From assembly GCA_015655125.1 (NCBI GenBank), contig JAATFP010000047.1:1-64000 (forward strand): DNA of 64,000 bases, given 5' to 3'. Each line of letters begins with the position of its first letter. Position 1 is the first letter of the stretch. Shown one piece after another: positions 27,382 to 36,315 of the stretch. The position numbers and the translations under genes were made by a program. Below the pieces are notes generated by a model. It did no database searches and had not been told where the DNA came from. It worked only from the letters and a program-made list of their open reading frames with translations. This stretch comes from Chitinophagales bacterium (GTDB lineage: Bacteria; Bacteroidota; Bacteroidia; Chitinophagales; Chitinophagaceae).

Positions 27382-29316
27382 TTAAGCGCTAAACACTGAA
27401 TCCGGCTTTCTTACACCGGTTATTGACCTTAGCAAATCTGCGATACTATTGGCATCCATACCAATTTCTGCATACAATTCTTTTGGCGTTCCATGCTCTA
27501 TCAGCCTGTCCGGGATCCCTACCATTTTAATGTCAGCTTTATAGCCATGTTCATTCATGAATTCCAATACCGCGCTTCCGAATCCGCCAACGATCGTTCC
27601 ATCTTCGATGGTGATGACCTTGCTAAACTTTGAGAATACTTCATGCAGCAATTCTTCATCGATAGGTTTTACAAAACGCATATCATAATGCGCCGGATTG
27701 ATACCTTCGTTTCTTACATCCCGAATGGCCGCAGCGGCAAAATTTCCAGGATGGCCGAAAGACAAGATCGCTATTTCGTCACCATCTTTCAATTTTCGTC
27801 CTTTGCCGATCTGTATTTCTTCGAAAGCTGTTCTCCATTCCGGCATTGTTCCTTCACCTCGTGGATAACGGATCACGAAGGGTAAATTTGTACTTTCCAG
27901 TTGTGATGTATACATCAGGTTACGTAATTCTTTTTCATTCATCGGCGCGCTGATGATCATGTTCGGAACGCAGCGCATGTAGGCGATGTCGTAACATCCG
28001 TGATGTGTAGGGCCATCTTCACCAACAAGGCCCGCCCTGTCGAGACAAAAAACCACCGGCAGTTTCTGAATGGCTACATCATGAATAACCATATCATATG
28101 CACGTTGCATGAAAGAAGAATAGATATTGCAGAAAACTTTCATTCCTTGTGTAGCAAGCCCAGCGCTTAAAGTCACTGCATGTTGCTCGCAGATACCTAC
28201 ATCAAAGGCGCGGTCCGGCATCTTATCCATCATAAATTTTAAGGAAGAGCCACTCGGCATCGCCGGCGTTATCCCCAGGATCTTTTCATTTTTTTCCGCC
28301 AGTTCGATGATCGTATGTCCAAATACATCCTGGTATTTCGGCGGCTGCGGAATATCAAAAACTTTCTTCCTTATCTCCCCGGTTACCTTGTCAAATAAAC
28401 CGGGCGCGTGCCACTTGGTCTGATCTTTCTCGGCAAGTTCATACCCTTTCCCTTTTACGGTTTTGATGTGCAATATTTTCGGACCAGGAATATCTTTCAG
28501 ATCATTTAACGTGTCTACAAGCTTGGTGATATTATGTCCGTCGATCGGACCAAAATATCGCAGGTTCAACGCTTCAAACAAATTAGCGCTGCTACTTACC
28601 ATTCCTTTCAATCCTTCTGCCAGTTTTTGCGCCATGCTGCGGGTGAACGACTTGCCTACAGGCAATTTTCCCAACAGGTTCCACACATCATCTTTTACTT
28701 TATTATAAGTATGTGAAGTGGTGATATCGGTAAGATATTCTTTCAATGCACCAACGTTCGGGTCAATGCTCATGCAATTATCGTTCAAAATGATGATGAC
28801 ATTGCTTTTTGCAATTCCGGCGTGATTCATGGCTTCAAAAGCCAACCCGGCCGTCATGGATCCGTCGCCGATGACAGCTATATGCTGGCGATCAAATTCA
28901 CCTTTGTAGTGGCTGGCCATGGCCATTCCCAATGCGGCAGATATAGAGGTAGATGAATGCCCGACACCGAATGTGTCGTACTCGCTTTCACTTCTTTTTG
29001 GGAAACCACTCAATCCATGATATTTACGATTGGTGGGAAATTCATCGCGGCGGCCCGTGAGAATTTTATGACCATATGCCTGATGACCCACATCCCAAAC
29101 TAGTTGATCGTAAGGAGTGTTGAAAACATAATGCAATGCAACGCTCAGTTCTACCACGCCGAGACTCGCGGCAAAATGACCGCCGTAAACGCTTACTACA
29201 TCAATGATATATTGGCGAAGCTCGTTGCTAACCTCGTGCAACTGATCTTTGGAGAGTTTTTTCAAGTCGGCCGGACTATCAATTTTAGCCAGCAGGTGAC
29301 CGGGTAGTATTTCCAT
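27382..29316 (-). CDS. dxs: Dxs, 1-deoxy-D-xylulose-5-phosphate synthase
   Basis: Thiamine-diphosphate enzyme that condenses pyruvate and glyceraldehyde 3-phosphate, the first step of the MEP isoprenoid pathway. 644 residues from ATG at 29316; a TTG one codon earlier is also possible. Signatures: YDQLVWDVGHQAYGHKILTGR near the N-terminus, the ThDP-binding VIGDGSMTAGLAFEAMNHAG, KGKGYELAEKDQTKWH, and in the pyrimidine domain GEDGPTHHGCYDIAYMRCVP. The C-terminal transketolase domain ends with EDGTIVGGFGSAVLEF. IspG of the same pathway is encoded at 56748. It supplies undecaprenyl phosphate for the cell-wall genes here and menaquinone precursors. Followed by a terminator. Confidence 0.97.
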   Translation of the reverse strand: MEILPGHLLAKIDSPADLKKLSKDQLHEVSNELRQYIIDVVSVYGGHFAASLGVVELSVALHYVFNTPYDQLVWDVGHQAYGHKILTGRRDEFPTNRKYHGLSGFPKRSESEYDTFGVGHSSTSISAALGMAMASHYKGEFDRQHIAVIGDGSMTAGLAFEAMNHAGIAKSNVIIILNDNCMSIDPNVGALKEYLTDITTSHTYNKVKDDVWNLLGKLPVGKSFTRSMAQKLAEGLKGMVSSSANLFEALNLRYFGPIDGHNITKLVDTLNDLKDIPGPKILHIKTVKGKGYELAEKDQTKWHAPGLFDKVTGEIRKKVFDIPQPPKYQDVFGHTIIELAEKNEKILGITPAMPSGSSLKFMMDKMPDRAFDVGICEQHAVTLSAGLATQGMKVFCNIYSSFMQRAYDMVIHDVAIQKLPVVFCLDRAGLVGEDGPTHHGCYDIAYMRCVPNMIISAPMNEKELRNLMYTSQLESTNLPFVIRYPRGEGTMPEWRTAFEEIQIGKGRKLKDGDEIAILSFGHPGNFAAAAIRDVRNEGINPAHYDMRFVKPIDEELLHEVFSKFSKVITIEDGTIVGGFGSAVLEFMNEHGYKADIKMVGIPDRLIEHGTPKELYAEIGMDANSIADLLRSITGVRKPDSVFSA

Positions 29317-29638
29317 CAAATTATAAATATCTGTAAAGGTAATCAGGATTTGGAGGATTAAAAGGATTTGGCGAACAAATTATGGTCCAAATCGTTAAAG
29401 TGGGAGTTGAATTGGGGAAAAACTACCCGGTTGAAATCCGAAAGACAGGTTGCATCCGATTTCAAGATCAACCTATTTTCTTTTGGCGAATATGATTTAG
29501 GACTTCATCGCGGATGCGCGGACAGGAAAGGCGGAAAGTCTGAAAATACGATCTGAACCTGCGATTAATATTCCCCTTATTGATTGGCACCTTTTTTTCA
29601 ATACAGAAGACAACTCGGCATTAAACCAGCAACATTTT
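29317..29638. other. Intergenic region between divergent dxs and the AsmA-like gene
   Basis: About 320 bases without a convincing gene. Near dxs, TTACCTTTACAG on the minus strand is a near-match to a -7 element. On the plus strand GGCACCTTTTTTTC at about 29586 is a weak promoter-like sequence. No repeat family member or RNA structure is recognised. Confidence 0.5.
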
Positions 29639-31774
29639 ATGAAAAAAGCGCTCCGGATCCTTGTATTTATTGTGGTAATCTTATTGGCAGGCGGTTTTCT
29701 TTACTGGCAGTTCATCAAAAAAGGGGTAGTAAAAGATGCACTTGAAAAGGCGGTTTCCAAAGGAACCGACAGCTTGTATTATATACACTATGAGAGTTCA
29801 AAAATCGACGAGTTGAATGGCGATGCAACTTTTAATAATATCGTTCTTCAGTCCGATTCTTTACAGGACAAATTATATCTAAACGACACGTCCGTTGCTG
29901 CAACGATATTCAATGTACGCATTGAGCAGCTAAAGATCAGCGGCGCAAACATTCCTTCTTTTTTACAAAAGAATACGATCGAGGCAAACCGGATCGATGT
30001 TATCCGGCCGGAGATCACTATTATTAACACCGGTAAAAACGAAGATGTAAAATTAACCGCAGCAGATTCACTTGCCTTATACGACCGCATCACGGGAAAA
30101 TTCAAAAGTATTCAGGCAGGCGAGATCAATATTGTAGATGCCAGGATATCTTTTATAGAAGGCAAAAACCCTGCGCACACGGTACTCGAAGGCGTTAATA
30201 TCGATCTAAAAAACCTGCGCATCGACAGCACAAGAAATTATGATAATATCGTGAGCTATTTTATAAAAGACATTACTTCAAAAGTAAAAAAAGTAACGAC
30301 TAAAGATGCGAAGACAGGCAATGAATTTATTTTTGAAAATATAGAATACAATGCGCCGGCGCGCTTTATGAAAGTGGATCACGTTTCTCAGAGAGATGCG
30401 AAAAACAATCGTGTTTTGATAGACCTGAAAGCGAATATGGTAACCGGTATTTCAACAAATGATTTTATTCTGAATAAAAAGCTGAAGGCAGATTCGCTGA
30501 CGAGCAATGGTGGAACGGTGATCATTTACCGGAATAAAAAAACGGGCGGCACAAGCGAAGAGATCGAGATCGACAATAATTTTTTTGATGAGGCATGGAT
30601 CAAAAATATCCGGCTTGGGAGTACTACATTGCTACTTTACAAAAAAGCTTACCCGAATGAACCACCACTTGAATTGAAGAATCTTCGTTTCAATGCATCC
30701 AACATCGATAATATTTACAACGGCACCAACCTGAAAAGGTTGATCAGCGCTGCTAACTGGAACATTTCAGGAGACGGATTAAACCTGAATACGAAAGACA
30801 ATAAATATAGAATAGCCCTCGGTCCTTTCCTGATGAACAATCAGCAGTCTGCCATTCACATCAACTATGTGAATGTGGTACCTTTATTATCTGTACAGGA
30901 ATTTGTAAAAAGTTTAAAAGTGCAGAAGGACCGTTATGATTTTAGGATCAACAACATCGATATAACGGGAACCGATGTGCGCCGTTTGCTGAATGAACAA
31001 ACGTTGGTAGCTGAACAGGCTGACATGCAACCCCAACTAAGCATTTTCAACGACCGTACGGTAGACTACGATCTGTCAAGTAAAATCGGCAATTATCCTC
31101 AACAGCAGTTATTGAAACTTGATTTTCCGATCTACATTAAAAAGATCATCATCAACAGGGGAAATGTTTTGTACAGGGAACGGGGCCGGTTGTCGAAACA
31201 AACTGGTGACGTTACATTCGACAATATAAATGGAAGCATCACGAATGTGACGAACATCAGAGAAAAGATTGCACAGAATAATACCATGACTTTGACAGCG
31301 AATACGAAGTTCCTGGGCGTGGCCAATATAAACACCGTGTGGCGGATGTCTTTAAGTTCTAAAAACGGGGAATTCTCGGCCAGCGGCACTTCCGGGCCAT
31401 TTGATGCAACAAAACTTAGTTCCATAACGGAGCCACTTGGAGTAGCAACTATCAAAAAGGGCCAGATAAAAAGTCTTGAATTCAGTTTAAGCGGAAGCGA
31501 CACAAAGGCTACCGGAAAAGAGACGTTGATCTATGACGACCTAAAAATCGTGTTGCTAAAATCGAATGAAGACAGCACCGATGAGCTAAAGAAGAAAACA
31601 GTAACCAGTCTTTTCGCCAACATTTTTACAAAGGACCAGAATCCATCCAATGGAAAAACGCGCGTGGTGAAGATCGATTACGACCGTGATATCACGAAGT
31701 CGTTTTTCTATTTGCTTTGGAAGAGCGTATTTGTGGGCGCGAAGCGCACAGCCTCTGGTAAAAATGATTTTTAA
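29639..31774 (+). CDS. AsmA-like / DUF748-type periplasmic protein
   Basis: A 711-residue protein with one N-terminal membrane segment (about 5-25) and a large periplasmic part of repeating amphipathic beta-strands (for example FNNIVLQSDSLQDKLYLND and LKNLRFNASNIDNIYNGTNL). This matches the AsmA/TamB/YhdP-like repeating beta-groove architecture, whose members are thought to carry phospholipids between membranes. The family call rests on overall pattern rather than a strict motif, so I keep confidence moderate. The gene is alone. Its stop codon overlaps the extended end of the convergent M23 peptidase gene. Confidence 0.7.
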   Translation: MKKALRILVFIVVILLAGGFLYWQFIKKGVVKDALEKAVSKGTDSLYYIHYESSKIDELNGDATFNNIVLQSDSLQDKLYLNDTSVAATIFNVRIEQLKISGANIPSFLQKNTIEANRIDVIRPEITIINTGKNEDVKLTAADSLALYDRITGKFKSIQAGEINIVDARISFIEGKNPAHTVLEGVNIDLKNLRIDSTRNYDNIVSYFIKDITSKVKKVTTKDAKTGNEFIFENIEYNAPARFMKVDHVSQRDAKNNRVLIDLKANMVTGISTNDFILNKKLKADSLTSNGGTVIIYRNKKTGGTSEEIEIDNNFFDEAWIKNIRLGSTTLLLYKKAYPNEPPLELKNLRFNASNIDNIYNGTNLKRLISAANWNISGDGLNLNTKDNKYRIALGPFLMNNQQSAIHINYVNVVPLLSVQEFVKSLKVQKDRYDFRINNIDITGTDVRRLLNEQTLVAEQADMQPQLSIFNDRTVDYDLSSKIGNYPQQQLLKLDFPIYIKKIIINRGNVLYRERGRLSKQTGDVTFDNINGSITNVTNIREKIAQNNTMTLTANTKFLGVANINTVWRMSLSSKNGEFSASGTSGPFDATKLSSITEPLGVATIKKGQIKSLEFSLSGSDTKATGKETLIYDDLKIVLLKSNEDSTDELKKKTVTSLFANIFTKDQNPSNGKTRVVKIDYDRDITKSFFYLLWKSVFVGAKRTASGKNDF

Positions 31775-31845
31775 GGTTGCTGCGCAAAACGCATCAGGTT
31801 GAGGATACTATCAGGATCGGGACTATTGGTAATGTATTTCTCCGA

Positions 31846-32499
31846 CTAGCTTGTTTTGCAAACGCCCGGATAGTCTCCTTCCATATTTCCTATGTCTAAA
31901 ATTACCTGAAAGTGCAGATGTGGCGGCCAGTGGCCGTTTTCAGCTGGCGGGCCGAAGTGCGCAAATGTTTCCCCGCGCGTAATGAATTGCCCGCTGCGAA
32001 TAGCCGAAAGATCTTTCACAGCGAGGTGCCCGTACAAAGTGTAAAAATTGAGTGTGTCTACCTGATGTTGTAAAATGATGGTGGCGCAGTAGTCGCCGAA
32101 ATTATCGTTGAATGCATAGCTGTGTACCATTCCACCGAGTGGCGCAGAAATGGGCGTATCAGTATCGCCCCAGATATCAATACCAAGATGAAGGTTTCTG
32201 GGTTCGCCGGCATTTTCTTCTGTAGCCAGGTTTTTGTCAAACAGATCGCTGCGGCGATACATATTACGTGTTTCTGTATAACCGCCGATGAGGAATTTTG
32301 CGCCGGAATTTGCGCGGAAAATATCTATGAATTGATTGAGCGCTTCAGTGTTTTCATAATTTTTTTCAGAAAAGAATTTATTAGCTGGAGAGAGATCGAG
32401 CAGTTCAATTTTTTCCGTGTTCGGATCGAAGGGTACGACGGGGAAAAATCCGGCGGCGATGTTTTTTATGACATGCGTAAATTTTTTTGTGAGGATCAT
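31846..32499 (-). CDS. M23 family metallopeptidase; in-frame TAG removes a conserved tail
   Basis: Zinc endopeptidase of the LytM/M23 family, acting on peptidoglycan cross-bridges or stem peptides. Start taken at ATG 32499 (MILTKKFTHVIKNI), 217 residues to the stop. Zinc-site motifs are NLHLGIDIWGD (HxxxD) and PPHLHFQ (HxH); TLYGHLAV supplies the other catalytic His. No signal peptide is obvious. The TAG at 31846-31848 follows GVCKTS. In the same frame, translation would continue SEKYITNSPDPDSILNLM to a TAA at 31771-31773. Homologues as I recall them end in a similar CPDPNLIL-type tail, so the true C-terminus is probably about 24 residues longer. Catalytic residues are unaffected. Confidence 0.85.
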   Translation of the reverse strand: MILTKKFTHVIKNIAAGFFPVVPFDPNTEKIELLDLSPANKFFSEKNYENTEALNQFIDIFRANSGAKFLIGGYTETRNMYRRSDLFDKNLATEENAGEPRNLHLGIDIWGDTDTPISAPLGGMVHSYAFNDNFGDYCATIILQHQVDTLNFYTLYGHLAVKDLSAIRSGQFITRGETFAHFGPPAENGHWPPHLHFQVILDIGNMEGDYPGVCKTS

Positions 32500-32540
32500 C
32501 AGGCAAAAATACAGGAAAAGTGATGGAAGTGGCTTTATAC

Positions 32541-33191
32541 CTAGTCTTCCCAATCCCAGTTATACAAATCGGCGGCAAGTGCTTCATGTAGTTCGATAAA
32601 GTTCTTTATTCCGCCAAACCAATATAATATTTCGTTCCTTTTTATATCGGTGGGTTTGTTGCCTATGATTGCCTGATAGGAGGACCATTTGTATTTTGTA
32701 AAATCGTTTTTGAAACCATGCCGGTGATTGTTGGCATGTATATAAACGCATGCTTTAATAAAATGACCGAGATCTTCTATTTCCGTTCGTCTAAAAGGCC
32801 GGTTGAACAAATGACCGTGTAGATTTTGTTGCTTATTGAAAGCAAGAGAATATGATATAAAAAGCCGGTGAAATTGTTGCTCGATCAATTCATGAAATGA
32901 ACAGGTTCCGTTCAGGAATCTTTGCTGCGTTGGTGTAAGTTCCTCAGTTTTGAGGAGATGGTTGGTGATCTCTTCTGCGGTTTTTGTTTTAATGATTAAA
33001 TGAACGTGATTTTTCAGAAGGTTGTAGGCGAAGGTATCTGCAAAATGAAGAAGGAAATTTTTATATCGTTTTAGAAAGAAGTTTTTGTTGTCGTCACTGG
33101 TAAATAGAACACGTTTTGCTACGGTTTTACAAGTAACGTGATAAAGTTTCTCTTCTTCGAAGTCTACTAGAAATTGCGGGTCTTGTGGCAT
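32541..33191 (-). CDS. REP-associated tyrosine transposase (Y1_Tnp, HUH family)
   Basis: A 216-residue protein from ATG at 33191 (MPQDPQFLVDFEEEKLYHVT); the frame is open to a TTG at 33224. LLKNHVHLIIKTK (HxH at 62 and 64) is the HUH metal motif of Y1 transposases. KACVYIHANNHRHGF holds the candidate nucleophile Tyr150, in the YIH context typical of RAYTs, and KYKWSSYQAI is the C-terminal RAYT signature. RAYTs are domesticated IS200/IS605 relatives that act on REP palindromes and are usually single-copy. There are no flanking target duplications or a second IS gene. The window also holds several palindrome families, and a perfect 35-bp palindrome lies 84 bases upstream. Confidence 0.85.
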   Translation of the reverse strand: MPQDPQFLVDFEEEKLYHVTCKTVAKRVLFTSDDNKNFFLKRYKNFLLHFADTFAYNLLKNHVHLIIKTKTAEEITNHLLKTEELTPTQQRFLNGTCSFHELIEQQFHRLFISYSLAFNKQQNLHGHLFNRPFRRTEIEDLGHFIKACVYIHANNHRHGFKNDFTKYKWSSYQAIIGNKPTDIKRNEILYWFGGIKNFIELHEALAADLYNWDWED

Positions 33192-33274
33192 TTCTAAAAG
33201 TAGAAGATGCTGCTGACGTAACAAGGGAATTTCCCTCAGAAAATGAGGAGATTTTTCTCCTTACAAAATTTATG

Positions 33275-33309
33275 CAAGGTAGACTACCTTTGAAAGGTAG
33301 TCTACCTTG
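33275..33309. repeat. 35-bp perfect palindrome between leuS and the RAYT gene
   Basis: CAAGGTAGACTACCTTT, a central G and AAAGGTAGTCTACCTTG give 17-bp perfectly complementary arms. Each arm also contains an internal AGGTA/TACCT hairpin, so the element can form a cruciform of nested hairpins. Further small palindromes (GGGAATTTCCC, CCTCAGAAAATGAGG, GGAGATTTTTCTCC) follow between 33225 and 33261. It starts 8 bases after the leuS stop and could also serve as its terminator, but no U tract follows. Confidence 0.85.
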
Positions 33310-33316
33310 AGCGTTC

Positions 33317-36265
33317 TTACACCACCACATTCACCATCTTCCCCTTCACAAAAATCACCTTCTTCGGCTCTTTCCCTTCCAGCCACTTCTGCACCACCTC
33401 ATTTGCCAGCACAATCGGTCTTACTTCAGCCTCTTCCGCATCCGATGCCATGCTGATCATCGTCCGCATCTTGCCATTTATAGAGATCGGGTATTCTTTC
33501 GTAGCTTCCACTAAATATTTTGCATCAAACACCGGGTAATCCGCATCCAGAACAGAACCTTCATTACCCAATCCGCTCCACAACTCTTCCGCAATATGGG
33601 GCGCATATGGCGTTAGCAACACCAGCAACTGACTCAAAATTTCCTTCTTATTACATTTCAGATCCGCCAGCTCATTTACGCTAATCATGAAAGCCGCCAC
33701 CGCTGTATTGTACGAAAACTGTTCCGTATCGCTGTCGATCTTCTTGATCGTTTTGTGCAGCACTTTCAATTCCGCATCCGTAGGTTTTTCATCGGTCCAC
33801 ACTTTCCCTTTCAGATCGTCGTAAAACAACCGCCATAACTTTCTTAAAAAACGATGCACGCCTTCAATGCCTTTTGTGTCCCAAGGTTTGCTCATCTCCA
33901 CCGGACCTAAAAACATTTCATACATGCGGAAAGTATCGGCACCGTATTTATTTACAAGATCATCGGGATTGACGGTGTTGTATTTTGATTTGGACATTTT
34001 TTCGGTTTCAACACCGCAGATGTATTTGTCATTTTCGAGAATGAAAGTTGCATCCGAAAATTCCTCATTTTTCCATTTTTTAAACTCTTCTATATTTAAT
34101 TCTACACCATTAACAATATTAACATCTACATGAATTGCCGAAGAGATAAAGGCAAAAGTCGCTTTAGAAACTATCTTTAATTTTTCTCTTATCGCATCCA
34201 ATGCCTCTTGAAACTCCATTGCTGGATTGGAATAGGATTTATCATCAAAATATTGTTTAGAAAATTTATAACTAACAAATAGCGGACAACCTAAGATATC
34301 TTCAGGTAAAATATCCGGTTCGCTTTCAAATTCTATTTTTTCCAATCTATACACAAACCTGCTACTCCCCTGTATCATCCCCTGATTCACCAATTTCTTA
34401 AACGGCTCATCAAACCCGATCATCCCCAGATCATACATCACTTTCGTCCACATCCGGCTATACAGCAAATGCCCCACCGCGTGCTCCGTTCCGCCGATGT
34501 AAACATCCACCTGGTTCCAGTAATCGCTCGCTTTTCTATCGCAAAATGTTTCAGTATTCTTCGGATCCATGTACCTTAAAAAATACCAGCTGCTCCCTGC
34601 ATATCCCGGCATCGTGGAAGTTTCATAATGATTCGCCGTCCATTCCGGAATGTTTGCCAGTGGGCCTTCACCTTCCGGACCCGGACCGTATTTTTCAACG
34701 TGTGGCAATTCCAGCGGCAATTCGCTTTCATCCAAAGGCACCGCAATTCCGTCGATCCACTTGATCGGGAACGGCTCGCCCCAATAACGCTGGCGACTAA
34801 ATCCTGCATCGCGCATACGGTAATTTTTCTTGCGCTTGCCAATGCCCATTTCTTCGATCTTATCGATCGCAACGCCGATCGCATCTTTCATCAACATGCC
34901 GGTTAAAAAACCGGAATTTTCCAACGTAGCATCTTTTGTAGGATTCGCTTCTTCGCCGTTGTAAAAACTGCCAATGATATTGGTGATCGGAATATTAAAA
35001 TGCTTCGCAAAACCGAAGTCGCGCTGATCGCCGCAAGGCACCGCCATGATCGCACCGGTACCATAGCCAGCCAGTACATATTCCGCTATCCAGATCGGGA
35101 TCAGCTTTCCGTCAAAAGGATTCACCGCATATGCGCCCGTGAAACAACCCGTGATCTGTTTCACTTCCGCCATCCGTTCGCGATCGCTCCGGCTTTTTAT
35201 ATAAGTAAGATATTCGTCTATGCTTCTCTTTTGTTCCGCAGAGGTAATTTGATTCACTAATTCATGTTCCGGCGCCAGCACCAAAAAATCAACACCAAAA
35301 ATCGTGTCTGGTCGAGTGGTATATACTTTTACGGAAAATTTTCGATGTGCTTTGATTATGAGTGGTCTATCGGTCGTCGGTCGTCGGTTGTCGGTTGTCA
35401 ATGAACCGTCGTCGGTCGTCTGCACTTCAAACTCCATTTCCGCCCCCTCACTCTTTCCTATCCAGTTCCGCTGCATCTCCTTCATCGCATCGCTGAAATT
35501 CACTGTTTCCAGGCCTTGCAGCAATCTGTCTGCATACGCCGTAATCCGCAGATACCATTGACGCATCTTCTTTTTCACCACCGGGAAACCACCGCGTTCA
35601 CTCACACCATTTACCACTTCGTCATTTGCCAAAACGGTACCCAATGCTTCGCACCAGTTCACTTCACCATAAGACGAAAATGCCAGCCGGCGCTGCATCA
35701 AAATATCTTCCTGCTGTTTTTTTGAAAATCTGTTCCATTCATCAGCAGTAAAATCCTTGTTCCCTTTCGTTTCATATTTTTTGATAAGATCGGCAATCGG
35801 ACGCGCCTTCTGCTGCGTATTGCAGAAATAGCTGTTGAACAATTGTAAGAACAACCACTGCGTCCATTTGTAATAAGACGGGTCGCTGGTGCGCACTTCA
35901 CGCTCCCAATCATAACAAAATCCGATCTTGTCGAGCTGACTTTTAAAGGTGCTGATATTCTTTTCCGTCGTGTCCGCCGGATGCTGCCCGGTCTCGATGG
36001 CATATTGTTCCGCAGGTAATCCAAAACTATCAAAGCCCATCGGATGCAAAACGTTGAATCCTTTCAATCTTTTATACCGACTGTAAATATCGCTGGCGAT
36101 ATAACCCAGCGGATGCCCCACGTGCAATCCCGCACCGCTCGGGTAAGGAAACATGTCCAACACATAACACTTCGGTTTTTCACTTTCGTTGCTCACCGCG
36201 TATGCGCGTTTCTCTTTCCAGGCGGCCTGCCATTTCTTTTCTATTTCTCTGAACTGATATTCCAT
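33317..36265 (-). CDS. leuS: Leucyl-tRNA synthetase with unusual in-frame insertions
   Basis: Class I aminoacyl-tRNA synthetase of 982 residues, longer than the E. coli enzyme (860). Synthetic-site motifs are DMFPYPSGAGLHVGHPLGY (HIGH-type, about 36-54) and EKMSKSKYN (KMSKS). The editing domain has TTRPDTIFGVDFLVLAPEHE. Two extra segments stand out. One is a Thr/Asp-rich stretch around residues 281-299 encoded by a tandem-repeat-like tract. The other is a roughly 80-residue insert between QGSSRFVYRLEKIE and HVDVNIVNG, whose DNA (about 34090-34350) is visibly more AT-rich than its surroundings. Bacteroidota LeuS do carry a variable insert at the second site. No stop or frameshift is seen. Confidence 0.95.
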   Translation of the reverse strand: MEYQFREIEKKWQAAWKEKRAYAVSNESEKPKCYVLDMFPYPSGAGLHVGHPLGYIASDIYSRYKRLKGFNVLHPMGFDSFGLPAEQYAIETGQHPADTTEKNISTFKSQLDKIGFCYDWEREVRTSDPSYYKWTQWLFLQLFNSYFCNTQQKARPIADLIKKYETKGNKDFTADEWNRFSKKQQEDILMQRRLAFSSYGEVNWCEALGTVLANDEVVNGVSERGGFPVVKKKMRQWYLRITAYADRLLQGLETVNFSDAMKEMQRNWIGKSEGAEMEFEVQTTDDGSLTTDNRRPTTDRPLIIKAHRKFSVKVYTTRPDTIFGVDFLVLAPEHELVNQITSAEQKRSIDEYLTYIKSRSDRERMAEVKQITGCFTGAYAVNPFDGKLIPIWIAEYVLAGYGTGAIMAVPCGDQRDFGFAKHFNIPITNIIGSFYNGEEANPTKDATLENSGFLTGMLMKDAIGVAIDKIEEMGIGKRKKNYRMRDAGFSRQRYWGEPFPIKWIDGIAVPLDESELPLELPHVEKYGPGPEGEGPLANIPEWTANHYETSTMPGYAGSSWYFLRYMDPKNTETFCDRKASDYWNQVDVYIGGTEHAVGHLLYSRMWTKVMYDLGMIGFDEPFKKLVNQGMIQGSSRFVYRLEKIEFESEPDILPEDILGCPLFVSYKFSKQYFDDKSYSNPAMEFQEALDAIREKLKIVSKATFAFISSAIHVDVNIVNGVELNIEEFKKWKNEEFSDATFILENDKYICGVETEKMSKSKYNTVNPDDLVNKYGADTFRMYEMFLGPVEMSKPWDTKGIEGVHRFLRKLWRLFYDDLKGKVWTDEKPTDAELKVLHKTIKKIDSDTEQFSYNTAVAAFMISVNELADLKCNKKEILSQLLVLLTPYAPHIAEELWSGLGNEGSVLDADYPVFDAKYLVEATKEYPISINGKMRTMISMASDAEEAEVRPIVLANEVVQKWLEGKEPKKVIFVKGKMVNVVV
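35371..35420. repeat. CGGTCGT/CGGTTGT tandem-like tract fused in frame into leuS
   Basis: The plus strand reads CGGTCGTCGGTCGTCGGTTG, TCGGTTGTC, then AATGAAC and CGTCGTCGGTCGTC: five or six 7-mers of the form CGGTYGT. On the coding strand this gives TTDDGSLTTDNRRPTTDR within the LeuS editing domain, just before the TTRPDTIFG motif. It looks like an intergenic-type repeat captured inside a coding sequence while keeping the frame. Confidence 0.75.
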
Positions 36266-36315
36266 AATATTTTCAAGAAGCTTTTAACGTTGCGGGTGAC
36301 GGGTTGAAATTTAGT

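Noticed and set aside
29368..29556. 62-codon frame between dxs and the AsmA-like gene
   Set aside because: Low-complexity composition, no recognisable motif, no start context; I treat the region as non-coding.
32541..33310. A complete IS200/IS605 insertion sequence
   Set aside because: No second gene (tnpB), no recognisable right end, and the protein has the RAYT C-terminal signature; single-copy RAYT is the better reading.
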